Notes: a model not told the origin generated them from the letters alone. A DNA stretch of 64,000 bases from Emergencia sp. 1XD21-10 (GCF_009936045.1 NZ_QWEQ01000013.1:100085-164084), one strand, 5' to 3'. Shown: positions 7,137-16,182, counted from the first letter of the stretch. Numbers and translations: made by a program.

Positions 7137-7985
7137 ATGAAAAAGAGCATTATAGTAATATTTTATATGTTATTGACAATTAGCTTAATCTTTTCTTTTG
7201 GCTGCGAAAATGATTTTTTAGAAACCGATGAACTGGCTCCCAGTGAGGAGATGAACGCGGCCCATCGCCTGATAGAAGAAAAGTTTAAAACATCTCCGGA
7301 TAATTTTGCGATAATGTCATATGAGATTAATTCGGCGGAGGAATTCCGTTTTATTGAGATGAAGGATGATATGTATGTGATTCGCGGAGGCTTTCAATGC
7401 AGCTATGGCTGGTCGAAAGAGAAGTCGGTTCTAGAGATGGAGGTGGAAGCTGATTATACGCTGAAACGAAGCGTGGAAGGGAATTGGAGCATCGAAGGTA
7501 TTACGCCTGTCAGAATTGAAAGCGATGCGGAAAAGAAAGGCAAAGGCTGGATTACTTCCGTTGATGAAAGCAGCTTAGTTCCGTTTATTTCCACAAAAGA
7601 GGTGGAAGAAGGGAAGATGCAGATTCCAAGTATTGCGCAGAACTTATTAGGGAAGTTGATGGTAGAATTCTCAAATTACGAAAGGGAAAAAGCAACGTTT
7701 CTTTTAGCAGTGGCATCCAGTTCGGCCTTAAATCTGGAACAGATTAAAGTGCCGGAAGGGTGGAATGATGTCAAAGCTTGCTGGAAAATTGAAGAGGGCA
7801 TTAACGGATCGTATTTAGGTTATATTGAAGGATTGGGATATATGTCCCCCATGCTGCAGACGGACTTTGAAAGCCAAAATATGACATTAAACCAGAAACC
7901 TCTTTATTTGGTAAAAAAGCAGGACGGATATTATTTGGAGACTTTCGCTGTATTTGAGGGAGGTATAAAAGGGGAGATTTTTTAA
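7137..7985 (+). CDS. Putative lipoprotein of unknown function
   Basis: The 282-residue product has an N-terminal hydrophobic segment ending IFSFGC, an acceptable lipobox with Cys 23 as the lipidation site. The mature part is acidic, with alternating predicted strands and helices, and no motif I recognise. The start has a modest AAAAGGA site and lies 12 bases after the preceding secreted-protein gene, so the two are probably co-transcribed. Codon use is less AT-biased than its immediate neighbours. Function unknown. Confidence 0.72.
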   Translation: MKKSIIVIFYMLLTISLIFSFGCENDFLETDELAPSEEMNAAHRLIEEKFKTSPDNFAIMSYEINSAEEFRFIEMKDDMYVIRGGFQCSYGWSKEKSVLEMEVEADYTLKRSVEGNWSIEGITPVRIESDAEKKGKGWITSVDESSLVPFISTKEVEEGKMQIPSIAQNLLGKLMVEFSNYEREKATFLLAVASSSALNLEQIKVPEGWNDVKACWKIEEGINGSYLGYIEGLGYMSPMLQTDFESQNMTLNQKPLYLVKKQDGYYLETFAVFEGGIKGEIF

Positions 7986-8210
7986 GGGATTTTAAGATAT
8001 GATATGATTCAATAAGGTTCAAAGGATAGACCATTTGATTTTACAAACCCGTCATTTCGCCCAATGTAGACAGAAAAACTGTAAAAAAATCCGAATTTTA
8101 ACCAGTTATTGAAAAAACGACCACTTATTTCTTTTTTGTTGCAACGAAAGCAAAGTTCTCGTGTAATAAGGAATCAATTAATTATAACACTTTAGCGAAA
8201 GGAGAATTTT

Positions 8211-8789
8211 ATGAAAGCAAAGAGAAGAATATGTCTCCTTATGCTTCTTCTCTTGGTTATAGGAATTTGCGCTACATTTACCCTTTTTTCTGGAGAGAAG
8301 CCACAAAAGGAACCCCAGCATGTTAATGTAAGTGCAAAAGTAGATTTTTATACTGATACAGATGCCTTAGTCTCAGACTCAGAAATTATTGCAGTATGCG
8401 AAAAAATTTCTGAAGATGAACCTGTAGTACAAAAAGATGGAGCAGGAAATATTCTTGCAGTTTATACTCTTTCCACGGTTCGAGTTAAATCTGTGAAAAA
8501 AGGTGATGTTTCTATTGGAGACGAATTAATCGTCATGGAAAATCAGGGTTATGACGAAACGTCAAATATTGTTTATCATATTGCCAATTATCAGGCAATG
8601 CAGTCTAATCATGAATATTTACTGTTGTTGCGTAGTTCAACTTCTGATTCTTGGTATATTCCATTAGCTGTAAATGCAGGTAAAATACCAATGGATGAGA
8701 AGGAAAGTATCTTATCACCGGGAACAGAAGAAAATTTGGAATTGGAAACAAGAGTATTATATGACAATATAAAAGAGGAATTGCTATAG
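8211..8789 (+). CDS. Membrane-anchored or secreted protein of unknown function
   Basis: The 192-residue product has a basic start (MKAKRR), a hydrophobic stretch (residues about 7-27) and an extracytoplasmic region with strands such as VYTLSTVRVKSVKKGDVSIG and YLLLLRSSTSDSWYIPL. A CGAAAGGAG site lies 9 bases before the ATG. The pattern (VSIGDELIVMENQGYDE) resembles small OB- or sandwich-type exported domains, but I cannot name a family. The upstream 225 bases hold no gene. Confidence 0.7.
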   Translation: MKAKRRICLLMLLLLVIGICATFTLFSGEKPQKEPQHVNVSAKVDFYTDTDALVSDSEIIAVCEKISEDEPVVQKDGAGNILAVYTLSTVRVKSVKKGDVSIGDELIVMENQGYDETSNIVYHIANYQAMQSNHEYLLLLRSSTSDSWYIPLAVNAGKIPMDEKESILSPGTEENLELETRVLYDNIKEELL

Positions 8790-8855
8790 TTAATTATAAA
8801 AACAAAGCTTTTAAATGGCGAAGCATTTTGAAATTCAGAAAAAACCTATAAAAGG

Positions 8856-9339
8856 ATGATGCTAATAATTTTAAGGGCGGAAAGTTACAATTCACCCGCA
8901 TATGAAAGTTATTTAAAAGACTGCACAAACTTTGTTTCACAATGCCTTGTGGCAGGTGGAAAAAACATGGTTAAACCATCCAACTATAAGGATTTGGGAT
9001 CAATGTATGGAACTACATCTTATTGGTACTCTATGCATTGGACAGAAATTTCACCGTATCACAGGTATGCAGTGTGTAAATGCCGGAGACTTTTTTACAT
9101 ATTGGAAAACTCGAGGAGGGTTGGTTACTACAGGACTTTCCAAATCACAGCTCCAGTCAAAAGCTAAGAAAGGAGACATTGTACAATTAAAAAAAGATGG
9201 ATCTTGGTACCATTCCATTATCATAACAAGCGGAACAACAGGTAATTGGAATTATTGTGGGCATACTTCAAATAGAAAGGATAAGCCAATTTCAGCTATA
9301 ACAGAGGCGACGGAATATAGAATTTTAAGATTTGCATAA
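8856..9339 (+). pseudogene. Amidase-domain (Amidase_6-like) gene, truncated and frameshifted
   Basis: The first frame reads SYNSPAYESYLKDCTNFVSQ then CLVAGG, the DCTNFVSQ motif of the Amidase_6 domain (peptidoglycan or peptide amidase-like Cys enzymes). It loses homology near 9060. The +1 frame then takes over with GMQCVNAGDFFTYW, KGDIVQLKKDGSWYHSIIIT and YCGHTSNRKDKPI, supplying the usual His (WYHSIII). Both halves are in family order, so a single frameshift around 9055-9075 splits one domain. No signal peptide or upstream domain is present, so the 5' part is also lost. Probably inactive, unless programmed frameshifting occurs, for which I see no slippery site. Confidence 0.8.
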
Positions 9340-9356
9340 GTAAAGGAGTACATTTT

Positions 9357-9794
9357 ATGAATCTGGACAAGAAAACTGCAAAACGACTGATTTTGCTTTG
9401 TGCCGTAGTCCTTGTGATTGCAATGCTTTGCATTGGAGTTGTGCCCAAAGTAGAACTGAAGTCAGTAGATGGCCATTGGCGTGCAGTATTTTTTTCAGAA
9501 TATCAGGACTGTGGATGGGAAGGAATGTTGGTTTATGAAGGCAAAGGAGATGTGAGGAATCTTCATGTAGAACTTTTATATAACGGTGAAGAGAAAATAG
9601 TTGATATGAAGATATTGGAAGAGTTTCATGGAAAGTTGAAAAATAAAGTGAGATTAGCACTGAGAGTTAATGAAGATGAACCTGTTTTTTGTGAAATGAT
9701 TGCATTCGCAGACGAACCCAAAGAAATCACAGTTCTAATACAGTGGGAAGAAAACGGGAAGAAATACGAAACTACACTGGAATATTCAAAGTAA
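9357..9794 (+). CDS. Membrane-anchored protein of unknown function
   Basis: The 145-residue product has one N-terminal transmembrane segment (about residues 11-29, LILLCAVVLVIAMLCIGVV) and an extracytoplasmic strand-rich domain (HWRAVFFSEYQ, MLVYEGKGDVRNLHVELLY, EITVLIQWEENGKKYETTL). AAAGGAG lies 8-9 bases before the ATG. It follows the broken amidase gene by 17 bases. The decayed fragment at 14509-14867 has a vaguely similar pattern (LKSI..VW, then strands), so the two may be related; this is weak. Function unknown. Confidence 0.68.
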   Translation: MNLDKKTAKRLILLCAVVLVIAMLCIGVVPKVELKSVDGHWRAVFFSEYQDCGWEGMLVYEGKGDVRNLHVELLYNGEEKIVDMKILEEFHGKLKNKVRLALRVNEDEPVFCEMIAFADEPKEITVLIQWEENGKKYETTLEYSK

Positions 9795-10233
9795 TACAGC
9801 ATAAATTTATAACAAATTACATAATATAATTATAATATAAAATATACAAAATATTATATACATTTAATATCCATACAAATAGAAAAGAATTTTATAATTT
9901 ATGCACAAATCAAGATATAGTACACATAAATTCTCATACAAAGGAGGATCTGTAAGTTTTTATACCGAAATGTAAAGAGTAGTGGTAAGCCAAAAAAATT
10001 TCTAGGAGCTTCATAAATTTGAAGTGCCAGTATGGATGGTGAAGTAATCAAGATTTGGCGACTACTGCTATATGGTAGGAAAGGTTATAGGTTTGTACTA
10101 AAGTGACCTAGAAGTTCTTAGAAATGAGGATTTCTAGGTTATTCAGATTGTTATTTCAATTCAATTATCGTATAGCTGAATAGCACGTATGTGAGAAGGG
10201 CGGCTTATAAGGATTACTAGATGGGAGGTATTT
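9795..10233. other. AT-rich spacer with relics only
   Basis: About 440 bases without a convincing gene. An isolated AAGGAGG at 9943 is followed by no start codon, only short open stretches, which looks like a decayed gene. A TTATGCACA motif lies at 9899-9907, and an imperfect palindrome with CTAGAA/TTCTAG arms lies near 10108-10139. Confidence 0.5.
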
Positions 10234-11637
10234 ATGAGAAAGCAAAAGATAATCATTATATTTTTATATACAATAACTTTCTTCCTTTATTCCTGCAGTG
10301 AACCCGACAATTTGTCCGTAAAAATTTCCGAAACGCCGTCAGATATAGTTGTACAGGGTGCAAATGATTTTGGAACGTTTTCTGCAGGCGAATCAGGAAT
10401 ATTATACATCGAAGATAACCATTTTCTATTTTTTGATTACGAATCAAAGAAGGATTATGTGGTTTGTAGCAGGGCAAACTGCAGGCACAATGATAGTAGT
10501 TGCAGTGGTTGGTATGACGGGTATCATGGGGCTTTAGGACTTGCTGAATATGGAGGCAAACTGTATTGTTTTGTCAAGCGGCAGGAAAAAAATTTATATG
10601 AATTTATTCAGATGGATTTGGATGGAAATAATCGAAAGGTAATTGCAAAAATTGATTGTGGAGACAGTTTGCCTGGAAACTGGGAGGCAAATCTAGACTT
10701 ATCATATACATATTATACAAACTATAAGGTAATTACAGTTTTGAACTGGTTATATAATCCAAAAGAAAACTCTGAAGAAATCATTCAGACCCAGCAATGC
10801 ATTTCCGTGGATTTGCTGTCAGGTGAAATTATTGAAATTATGGAAAGAACAGAAGAACCTGTGCAATGCACTATTGAGGCGGTTTCAAAGGATTACAGTA
10901 TAATCAAGGTGACAGGGCATGCTGAGCAGCGTTTTACAGAAGATGAATTCTACACTCGGTATGAGCAGGGAGAATTTGCAGATTATGTTCAAATTATGAA
11001 GGCAGAGAATCCTTATGAGGCATATTGTGATTGGTATTTTGATGAAGTAACATGTTGGTATAAGTATCTGATTTTTGATATAGATAAAAAAGAAACAGAT
11101 GTATTGCAAATGGGAGATTTAGAAAAAGTCAAGGATGAAAATGGAAAAACAACAGCCATAAAGCCACCGTTTTATATCATAGGTGTATATAAGAATGATT
11201 TGGTGATTGAAAAGCTTGAAGAAGGGGTTATTGAGGATGAAGAGTATCCCGGTATTATTAAAGAACAAGTCTATAGGTGGGATTTGCAGAAGAATACAAA
11301 AGAAAAAATTCTTCATATAGATGATGGCTATGTTTTTGATGCCGGAGGATTAGATTGTAGCAGTATTGTTGACCATGATAAACTTCTATTTCTAAGAAGA
11401 AAGCCAAACGGAAAGGCCGTCTATTACTATTATTGTTTTGAAACAGAACAGGAAGAACAGATGTATGAGACAGTTCGGAATGTACCATATCGGATTGTAG
11501 GGGAAATGAAAAATTGTTTCATCTATTACACGGCAGATGAAACAAAGAAGTCTATGTATATGCTTGATAAAGATGATTATTATAAAGGGAATTTTGAAAA
11601 ATCTATCCGCATTGAAACAATGGATGAGTATTTCTAG
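10234..11637 (+). CDS. Cys/His-motif beta-propeller-like lipoprotein, cassette 1
   Basis: The 467-residue product has a signal ending FFLYSC (Cys 21, lipobox). A C-x4-C-x-H-x4-C motif (CSRANCRHNDSSC) follows around residue 80. The rest is a series of repeated strand patterns with WD/YW-like ends (DLDGNNRKVIAKID, DIDKKETDV), consistent with a DUF5050/TolB-like propeller. The paralogue at 23110 has the same motif and is likewise followed by an ABC ATPase and permease. GGGAGG lies 7 bases before the ATG. The Cys/His motif could bind zinc or form disulfides. It probably acts outside the membrane with the ABC transporter; function is inferred from position. Confidence 0.8.
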   Translation: MRKQKIIIIFLYTITFFLYSCSEPDNLSVKISETPSDIVVQGANDFGTFSAGESGILYIEDNHFLFFDYESKKDYVVCSRANCRHNDSSCSGWYDGYHGALGLAEYGGKLYCFVKRQEKNLYEFIQMDLDGNNRKVIAKIDCGDSLPGNWEANLDLSYTYYTNYKVITVLNWLYNPKENSEEIIQTQQCISVDLLSGEIIEIMERTEEPVQCTIEAVSKDYSIIKVTGHAEQRFTEDEFYTRYEQGEFADYVQIMKAENPYEAYCDWYFDEVTCWYKYLIFDIDKKETDVLQMGDLEKVKDENGKTTAIKPPFYIIGVYKNDLVIEKLEEGVIEDEEYPGIIKEQVYRWDLQKNTKEKILHIDDGYVFDAGGLDCSSIVDHDKLLFLRRKPNGKAVYYYYCFETEQEEQMYETVRNVPYRIVGEMKNCFIYYTADETKKSMYMLDKDDYYKGNFEKSIRIETMDEYF

Positions 11638-11646
11638 GGAGGATTT

Positions 11647-12513
11647 ATGCAACTTGAGATAAAGGATTTACATAAGTGTTATGGGAAGAAAGAGGCGTTG
11701 AAAAATGTTTCTTTTTCCATGACGCCAGGAATTTACGGCCTTTTAGGACCCAATGGAGCAGGTAAATCAACATTGATTGGTATATTGACAGGAAATTTAA
11801 AAGCCGATAGGGGAACCATATATTTCAATGGAGAAAATGTGAATGAAATAGATCAAGATTATAGAAGAAAGCTTGGTTATATGCCACAACAGCAAGCATT
11901 GTATCCGGCATTTCGTGTGGGAGAGTTTTTGAGTTATATGGCAGCTTTAAAGGGTATGGAAAAAAAAGAAGCCAAACGACAGATACCGGAAATTTTGAAA
12001 TTAGTTGATCTCTCGGAACATATGGGAAGTAGAATAAAAACTCTTTCTGGAGGTATGAAGCAGCGACTTTTAATTGCACAGGCAATTTTAAGCAATCCGG
12101 ATATCCTCATCCTAGATGAGCCGACTGCAGGACTGGATCCGAAACAAAGAATTGGGGTACGTAATCTGATTTCTCGCATTGCTGTTAATAAAATCGTTCT
12201 TATCGCTACCCATGTAGTTTCAGATGTAGAATTTATCGCAAAAGAGTTGATTCTTATGGGGGAAGGTGAAATTCTTAAGAAAGATTGTAAGGAAAAAATT
12301 TTAAGCCAATTGTATGGTCTGGTGTATGAAACTGAGCTGACGGAAGCACAGTATAAGGATTTACCGGCTACATGGTGTATTGCGGGTGTTTCACAGATGG
12401 ATCAAAAGATTATTGCTAGAGTGATTACAAAAAAGCCTGATTCGGTATGGAACTGTAGAGAAGTAAGACCATCGCTGGAAGATGTGTATCTCTATTATTT
12501 TGGAGGATTTTGA
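11647..12513 (+). CDS. ABC transporter ATP-binding protein, cassette 1
   Basis: This is a 288-residue ABC ATPase. The Walker A motif is GPNGAGKST (about residues 35-43), the Q-loop region is YMPQQQALYP, the signature is LSGGMKQR, Walker B is ILILDEPTAG and the switch His is in ATHVVSD. It belongs to the CcmA/NatA/BcrA-like group that energises ABC-2 permeases. The C-terminal extension (about 60 residues) is larger than in the 247-residue paralogue at 24502. It starts 9 bases after the lipoprotein stop and overlaps the permease start. Substrate unknown; exporters of peptides, antibiotics or ions are typical for the group. Confidence 0.93.
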   Translation: MQLEIKDLHKCYGKKEALKNVSFSMTPGIYGLLGPNGAGKSTLIGILTGNLKADRGTIYFNGENVNEIDQDYRRKLGYMPQQQALYPAFRVGEFLSYMAALKGMEKKEAKRQIPEILKLVDLSEHMGSRIKTLSGGMKQRLLIAQAILSNPDILILDEPTAGLDPKQRIGVRNLISRIAVNKIVLIATHVVSDVEFIAKELILMGEGEILKKDCKEKILSQLYGLVYETELTEAQYKDLPATWCIAGVSQMDQKIIARVITKKPDSVWNCREVRPSLEDVYLYYFGGF

Positions 12514-12515
12514 GA

Positions 12516-14516
12516 GTGGGGAATCTGATAAAATTTGAATGGAAAAAACTCTTCCAATGGAGATTTCTTTTTATTTTTCTACCACTGATTTTTATTTTAA
12601 ATGGAATATTAGTTTTAGAACAGATTACAGGTGACTTTGAAAAAAAAGAAACTTTCCAGGAAGATAGTTGGACAGAAAATAGAAGTGAAAATAAAAATGA
12701 GTCTTATGAAGCATTTCTCTTAAGCATTGAATTGCAAGCAGAAGATATGCAGAATACTGCTATTTTTAATACAAGTTACTTCAATAGAAAAAACTTGGAA
12801 AAAACTAAAAACGCATATAGTCGGCTTCACGGAATTGAGTTGGAACCTGATTATCCGACAGGATTACGTTATGTGACGGATTATCGTATGACAGATTGTC
12901 TTCTTCTCTTTTCTGTTTTAGCACTGTTGATTCAGCTTATGCTACAGGAAAGAGCAGAAGGTCTATTGCATTTGCTTAAGCCCACTCTAAATGGAAAGGG
13001 CAGACTGATTTTTGCTAAGTATGTGACATTTGTTTTAGGAGCACTGATTCTTACTATTTTGTTTTATGGTACAAATTATTTTCTAGCTGCGGTAATAAAT
13101 TCACTAGGGAAAGGAGATGCGGCAATTCAATCTTTAGAAGGATATTTGGCAAGTCCTTTTGCAATCAATATCCGAACATATTTTTGGTTGTTCCTTTTGT
13201 GTAAATGGCTTGCTGTTACTGCAATTAACAGTATATTTTTCCTTTTTTGTATTTATTGCCGTAATCATGTTTATGCTATATTGTGCAGTATTTTAACCCT
13301 TAGTGTAGAACTGTTGCTTTGGCTAACCGTAAAAGACTATGCATGGCTCAGTCCTGTTAAGCATTTTAATTTAGCGGCCATTTTAGATACTTCACATTTT
13401 TTTAATGATTATACGAATTTTAACTTTTTAGGAATACCGGTTTCTGCTGTAATGGCGGGACTGGTTACAAGTATTTTGTCAATTATAATTTCTTTGACTT
13501 GGTCAATAAAACTGTTTATATCAGAAGCTTCTTCAGAAGCCAAAAAGAGTAGATGGTTGAAAAAATTTCGAATGAAAGCATGTGGAACTAGAATTTCTGT
13601 AAATTTGTTTAGCATAGAATGTAAAAAAATGTTATTTATGCAGAAGGGGTTGTTTCTTCTCTTAGCGCTACTCGTTATACAGGCATTATTTTATTATGAA
13701 AATTATTTTTTCTCTGACCAAGAAGAAGCCTACTACCAAAGATATTCGCAGGTTCTAGCAGGAGAATTATCAAAGGAGAAAGCTGATTGGATAGAACGGA
13801 AGGAAGAATATTTCAGGAGTTTAGATGAAGAACTTGAAAAGCAATATCAGCGATATCAGCAAGGTCTAATTAGTGCTACTGTATTGGACTATTACATTAA
13901 GAAGTTGACACCCAGACAGGCGGAACAAATTGGGTTTGATAGAGCGAAAACTCAGTACCAATATGTGGAAGAACAGAGGAAAAATGGATTAAATGTGGCC
14001 TATCTGTATGATACGGGATGGAATAAATTGTTAGGTTCGGAAGGAAGGCGAGAAGAACTCCTCGACTTTGCAAAGCTTTTTTTGATAATGATTTTGGCAT
14101 TGTCATCTCTTGGAACTATAGAAAAAACGTCTTCTGTAGAACTCTTGATTTTACCGTCTGCAAAGGGAATTAAAGGCATCAATCACATAAAAACCATTTT
14201 GTGTACAATGTATTCTCTTGTTGCTGCAGCAATTACTTTTGTATGGAGACCGATGCAGATTTTAAATTACTATGAAATGTCTGGAAGCCAGTACAGTGTG
14301 CAAAGTTTGCTTCTTTTCTCTCAAATAAAATGGCAGATGTCGTTGGGAGTTTATGTAACTTTAATCTATTTGTTAAAAGGTGTGATAGCCATTTTGGTCG
14401 GGCAGTTCCTGTTTTACTTATCTAGGAAATGCACACATGACAGTACAGTATTGTTTTTAAGCAGTCTGCTTCTTGTAGTGCCTGTTGTAGCAGTGTGGTT
14501 TTATTTAGGATTATGA
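12516..14516 (+). CDS. ABC-2-type permease, cassette 1 (C-terminally shortened)
   Basis: This product of about 666 residues has two halves. Each has an N-terminal membrane helix, a large soluble loop, and then four to six membrane helices. I prefer GTG 12516, which is 9 bases after GGAGG; a TTG at 12510 would overlap the ATPase stop. It aligns by pattern with the 783-residue permease at 25223 but stops at LVVPVVAVWFYLGL, where the paralogue continues for about twenty residues. The frame just after the stop opens into an unrelated decayed gene, so a deletion probably removed the true C-terminus. Transport may still work because the lost part is short. Confidence 0.85.
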   Translation: MGNLIKFEWKKLFQWRFLFIFLPLIFILNGILVLEQITGDFEKKETFQEDSWTENRSENKNESYEAFLLSIELQAEDMQNTAIFNTSYFNRKNLEKTKNAYSRLHGIELEPDYPTGLRYVTDYRMTDCLLLFSVLALLIQLMLQERAEGLLHLLKPTLNGKGRLIFAKYVTFVLGALILTILFYGTNYFLAAVINSLGKGDAAIQSLEGYLASPFAINIRTYFWLFLLCKWLAVTAINSIFFLFCIYCRNHVYAILCSILTLSVELLLWLTVKDYAWLSPVKHFNLAAILDTSHFFNDYTNFNFLGIPVSAVMAGLVTSILSIIISLTWSIKLFISEASSEAKKSRWLKKFRMKACGTRISVNLFSIECKKMLFMQKGLFLLLALLVIQALFYYENYFFSDQEEAYYQRYSQVLAGELSKEKADWIERKEEYFRSLDEELEKQYQRYQQGLISATVLDYYIKKLTPRQAEQIGFDRAKTQYQYVEEQRKNGLNVAYLYDTGWNKLLGSEGRREELLDFAKLFLIMILALSSLGTIEKTSSVELLILPSAKGIKGINHIKTILCTMYSLVAAAITFVWRPMQILNYYEMSGSQYSVQSLLLFSQIKWQMSLGVYVTLIYLLKGVIAILVGQFLFYLSRKCTHDSTVLFLSSLLLVVPVVAVWFYLGL

Positions 14517-14867
14517 CGTTGACTCATTTAAAGAGAGTGATGATTGGAAGCTTAAATCTATAGAATCTGTATGGATTGAAAATCCTGATGATGAAGACCA
14601 AGCTTTTTTGGGATCAATAAGCCTTTGGATTCGCAGTGAAAGAAAGCTAGAATATGTGGTGCATGGTGACCTATATAATAAAGCTGATATAGAAGTTGAA
14701 TTTCAAAAAGCGGGCAGAGGATATTGTACCGGGTCTTTGCAGGGAGCATCTATTTACACGGTGAACCAAGGGAGGGACTTGCATTTTCTCGGGATTATAT
14801 AGTCGAAACAGGAACTGTTAAAGGTGACATAGATATGAAATGTTTTGAATTTCATGGAAAAAAATAA
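14509..14867 (+). pseudogene. Decayed fragment of a secreted or membrane-anchored protein gene
   Basis: One frame is open from 14509 (DYDVDSFKESDDWKLKSIES ... LGSISLWIRSERKLEYVV) to TAG/stop at 14802. A second frame continues the same strand-rich style to a stop at 14865-14867 (RDYIVETGTVKGDIDMKCFE). There is no start codon or ribosome binding site at the 5' end, and the fragment begins exactly at the permease stop. The picture is a 5' deletion plus one frameshift near 14785. Family not recognised. Confidence 0.65.
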
Positions 14868-14903
14868 ATACTTCTAATAAGATTTTTGAGGAAGGAAGAT
14901 TAT

Positions 14904-15071
14904 ATGAGATATGTAATTATTCCAGTTTCATTCTTTCTAGGTTTTTTTGGAATGTGGATAGATGCAGCATTATTCAGGGGTGAGGCAAATATCTTCGGGA
15001 TTTTTTGTTTCTTATTACCTTCGGTTTTTTGTTTGGGGAAACTTTATGATGAATTTTTTAATAAGGATTAA
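14904..15071 (+). CDS. Small membrane protein, 55 residues
   Basis: Begins MRYVIIPVSFFLGFFGMWID and contains two hydrophobic segments (about residues 3-20 and 30-45), ending KLYDEFFNKD. GAGGAAGGAAG lies about 6 bases before ATG 14904, a good site, so it is probably translated. It resembles small SPW- or PepSY-like two-helix proteins only in shape. Its neighbours are a decayed gene and a PadR relic. Confidence 0.5.
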   Translation: MRYVIIPVSFFLGFFGMWIDAALFRGEANIFGIFCFLLPSVFCLGKLYDEFFNKD

Positions 15072-15080
15072 AAATAATTT

Positions 15081-15278
15081 TTAGATCTTGTTGGTATTTT
15101 GCAGTCTCTTGATTATGATAGTTGTATTTTATACAACTATCCGTTAACTACGTTGATTGAAAGTCTTTCCATTAAGAAATCCCGGAAAGCTTGTCTTGCT
15201 GACCTGCTGGAAGATTACGAGGATAACAGGATAATCAATTATAGTATTTTGTTGAAAGGAGAGGACCATGTTTTTTAG
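15081..15278 (+). pseudogene. PadR regulator pseudogene with internal deletion
   Basis: The frame reads LDLVGILQSLDYDSCILYNY, PLTTLIESLS, then KKSRKACLADLLEDYEDNRI. This matches the intact PadR at 4146-4508 in two pieces: VELIVLFLLEKSDLYGYQLT/TLIETLS and GRKRLADLLEDYETNRI. The middle of the gene, including the recognition helix and wing, is missing in frame, and there is no start codon. It therefore cannot make a DNA-binding protein. It shows that a second PadR module existed here. Confidence 0.8.
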
Positions 15279-15378
15279 AGATTTGAAAAACACTTACAGG
15301 GATTTTTTACTTGTTCTTTTGGGGATTATTCTACTTATAACCTTATTGGACGTATTTAGTTTGGTCGTTTTTTTTTAA
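15268..15378 (+). CDS. Possible 36-codon single-helix membrane peptide
   Basis: Encodes MFFRDLKNTYRDFLLVLLGI followed by ILLITLLDVFSLVVFF: a short charged head and one transmembrane helix. GAAAGGAGAGGACC lies just before the ATG, which is a strong site. It sits where a PadR-coupled membrane gene (compare DUF6120 at 3773) would be expected, so it may be the first part of such a gene, cut off by a deletion. Translation is plausible; function unknown. Confidence 0.4.
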   Translation: MFFRDLKNTYRDFLLVLLGIILLITLLDVFSLVVFF

Positions 15379-15394
15379 ATCGTAATCAGTATGA

Positions 15395-15520
15395 CTGCTG
15401 TTGATTTCGTCTGTCTTTAAGTTCGCCGGTGCGGTGCGGCTGATTAGCTCGCTGCTGGGTAGCGTGTATATTGCAATCGTTGTGGTTGTATTGAAAAGAC
15501 AGAGTTGCATTAAATACTGA
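15395..15520 (+). pseudogene. C-terminal relic of a membrane protein
   Basis: The open frame from just after a TGA at 15392 reads LLLISSVFKFAGAVRLISSL, then LGSVYIAIVVVVLKRQS, with no start codon or ribosome binding site. The segment is noticeably richer in G+C than its surroundings. It looks like the last hydrophobic helices of a lost membrane protein. Confidence 0.35.
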
Positions 15521-15554
15521 AAATATGCTATAGTAAATAAAAAGGAGTGATTTC

Positions 15555-15857
15555 ATGTATACGGTAGAATTCATAAAAGAAAAGATCATACCTGTTGCTG
15601 AGTCATACGGCATTAAGAGCATGAGTTTATTTGGCTCCTATGCAAGAGGGGAAGCGGACGATGATAGCGATGTAGATTTGCTTATAGATAAAGGGGATTT
15701 ACAAGGATTAATCCAATATTTTTCATTTGTGCATGAGTTGGAAGACACCTTGAATTGTCATGTTGATGTAGTTACGACATGTATTAAGGATAAGGATTTT
15801 TTAAATAGAATTATGGGAGAGGAGATTTTTCTATATGAAAAGAGATCCAATGGATGA
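15555..15857 (+). CDS. mntA: MNT-type nucleotidyltransferase antitoxin (MntA)
   Basis: The 100-residue protein has the minimal nucleotidyltransferase core: GSYARGEADDDSDVDLL around residues 27-43 (GSxxRG then SDxDL with two metal-binding Asp) and a third acidic position in HVDVVT near residue 73. In characterised type VII systems, MntA adds AMP to a tyrosine of the HEPN toxin and so silences it. AAGGAGTGA precedes the ATG. Its stop overlaps the start of the HEPN gene by 23 bases, the usual arrangement. Cytoplasmic. It marks the right end of the accessory island. Confidence 0.9.
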   Translation: MYTVEFIKEKIIPVAESYGIKSMSLFGSYARGEADDDSDVDLLIDKGDLQGLIQYFSFVHELEDTLNCHVDVVTTCIKDKDFLNRIMGEEIFLYEKRSNG

Positions 15858-16182
15858 TGTCATAACTATTCGTAAAATGCTTAGTTATTGTAAGGATATT
15901 GAAGCATTAATGAATAAATATGAGAGAAATTTTGAGTTATATCAAACTGACATCTCATATCAATATTCTTGTAATATGTGCATTATCCAAATTGGAGAAC
16001 TTGGTTCGCGTTTAAGTGAAGAGTTTTTGGAAAAGCATTCAGAAATCCCTTGGTATGCAATCAAGGCAATGCGTAATCTTCACGCACATGACTATGACAA
16101 TATTAACTTTGAAATTGTTTGGGAAACATTAATAAAAGATATCCCTGAACTTGGAGACGCTTTACAAAAAATCACTATTTAA
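15835..16182 (+). CDS. hepT: HEPN toxin (HepT, DUF86 family)
   Basis: This is a 115-residue all-helical DUF86/HEPN protein. The RX4HXY motif is intact as R80-NLHA-H85-D-Y87, the RNase active site plus the tyrosine that MntA modifies. Well-studied HepT proteins cleave tRNA. GGAGAGGAG lies about 10 bases before the ATG, inside the end of mntA. The complete motif suggests a working toxin held in check by its partner. Confidence 0.9.
   Translation: MKRDPMDDVITIRKMLSYCKDIEALMNKYERNFELYQTDISYQYSCNMCIIQIGELGSRLSEEFLEKHSEIPWYAIKAMRNLHAHDYDNINFEIVWETLIKDIPELGDALQKITI

Noticed and set aside
8856..9339. Programmed frameshift in the amidase gene
   Set aside because: No slippery heptamer or downstream structure is evident, and the 5' part of the gene is also missing, so decay is simpler.
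15081..15278. Functional small PadR-like protein
   Set aside because: No start codon and the DNA-recognition helix is deleted.
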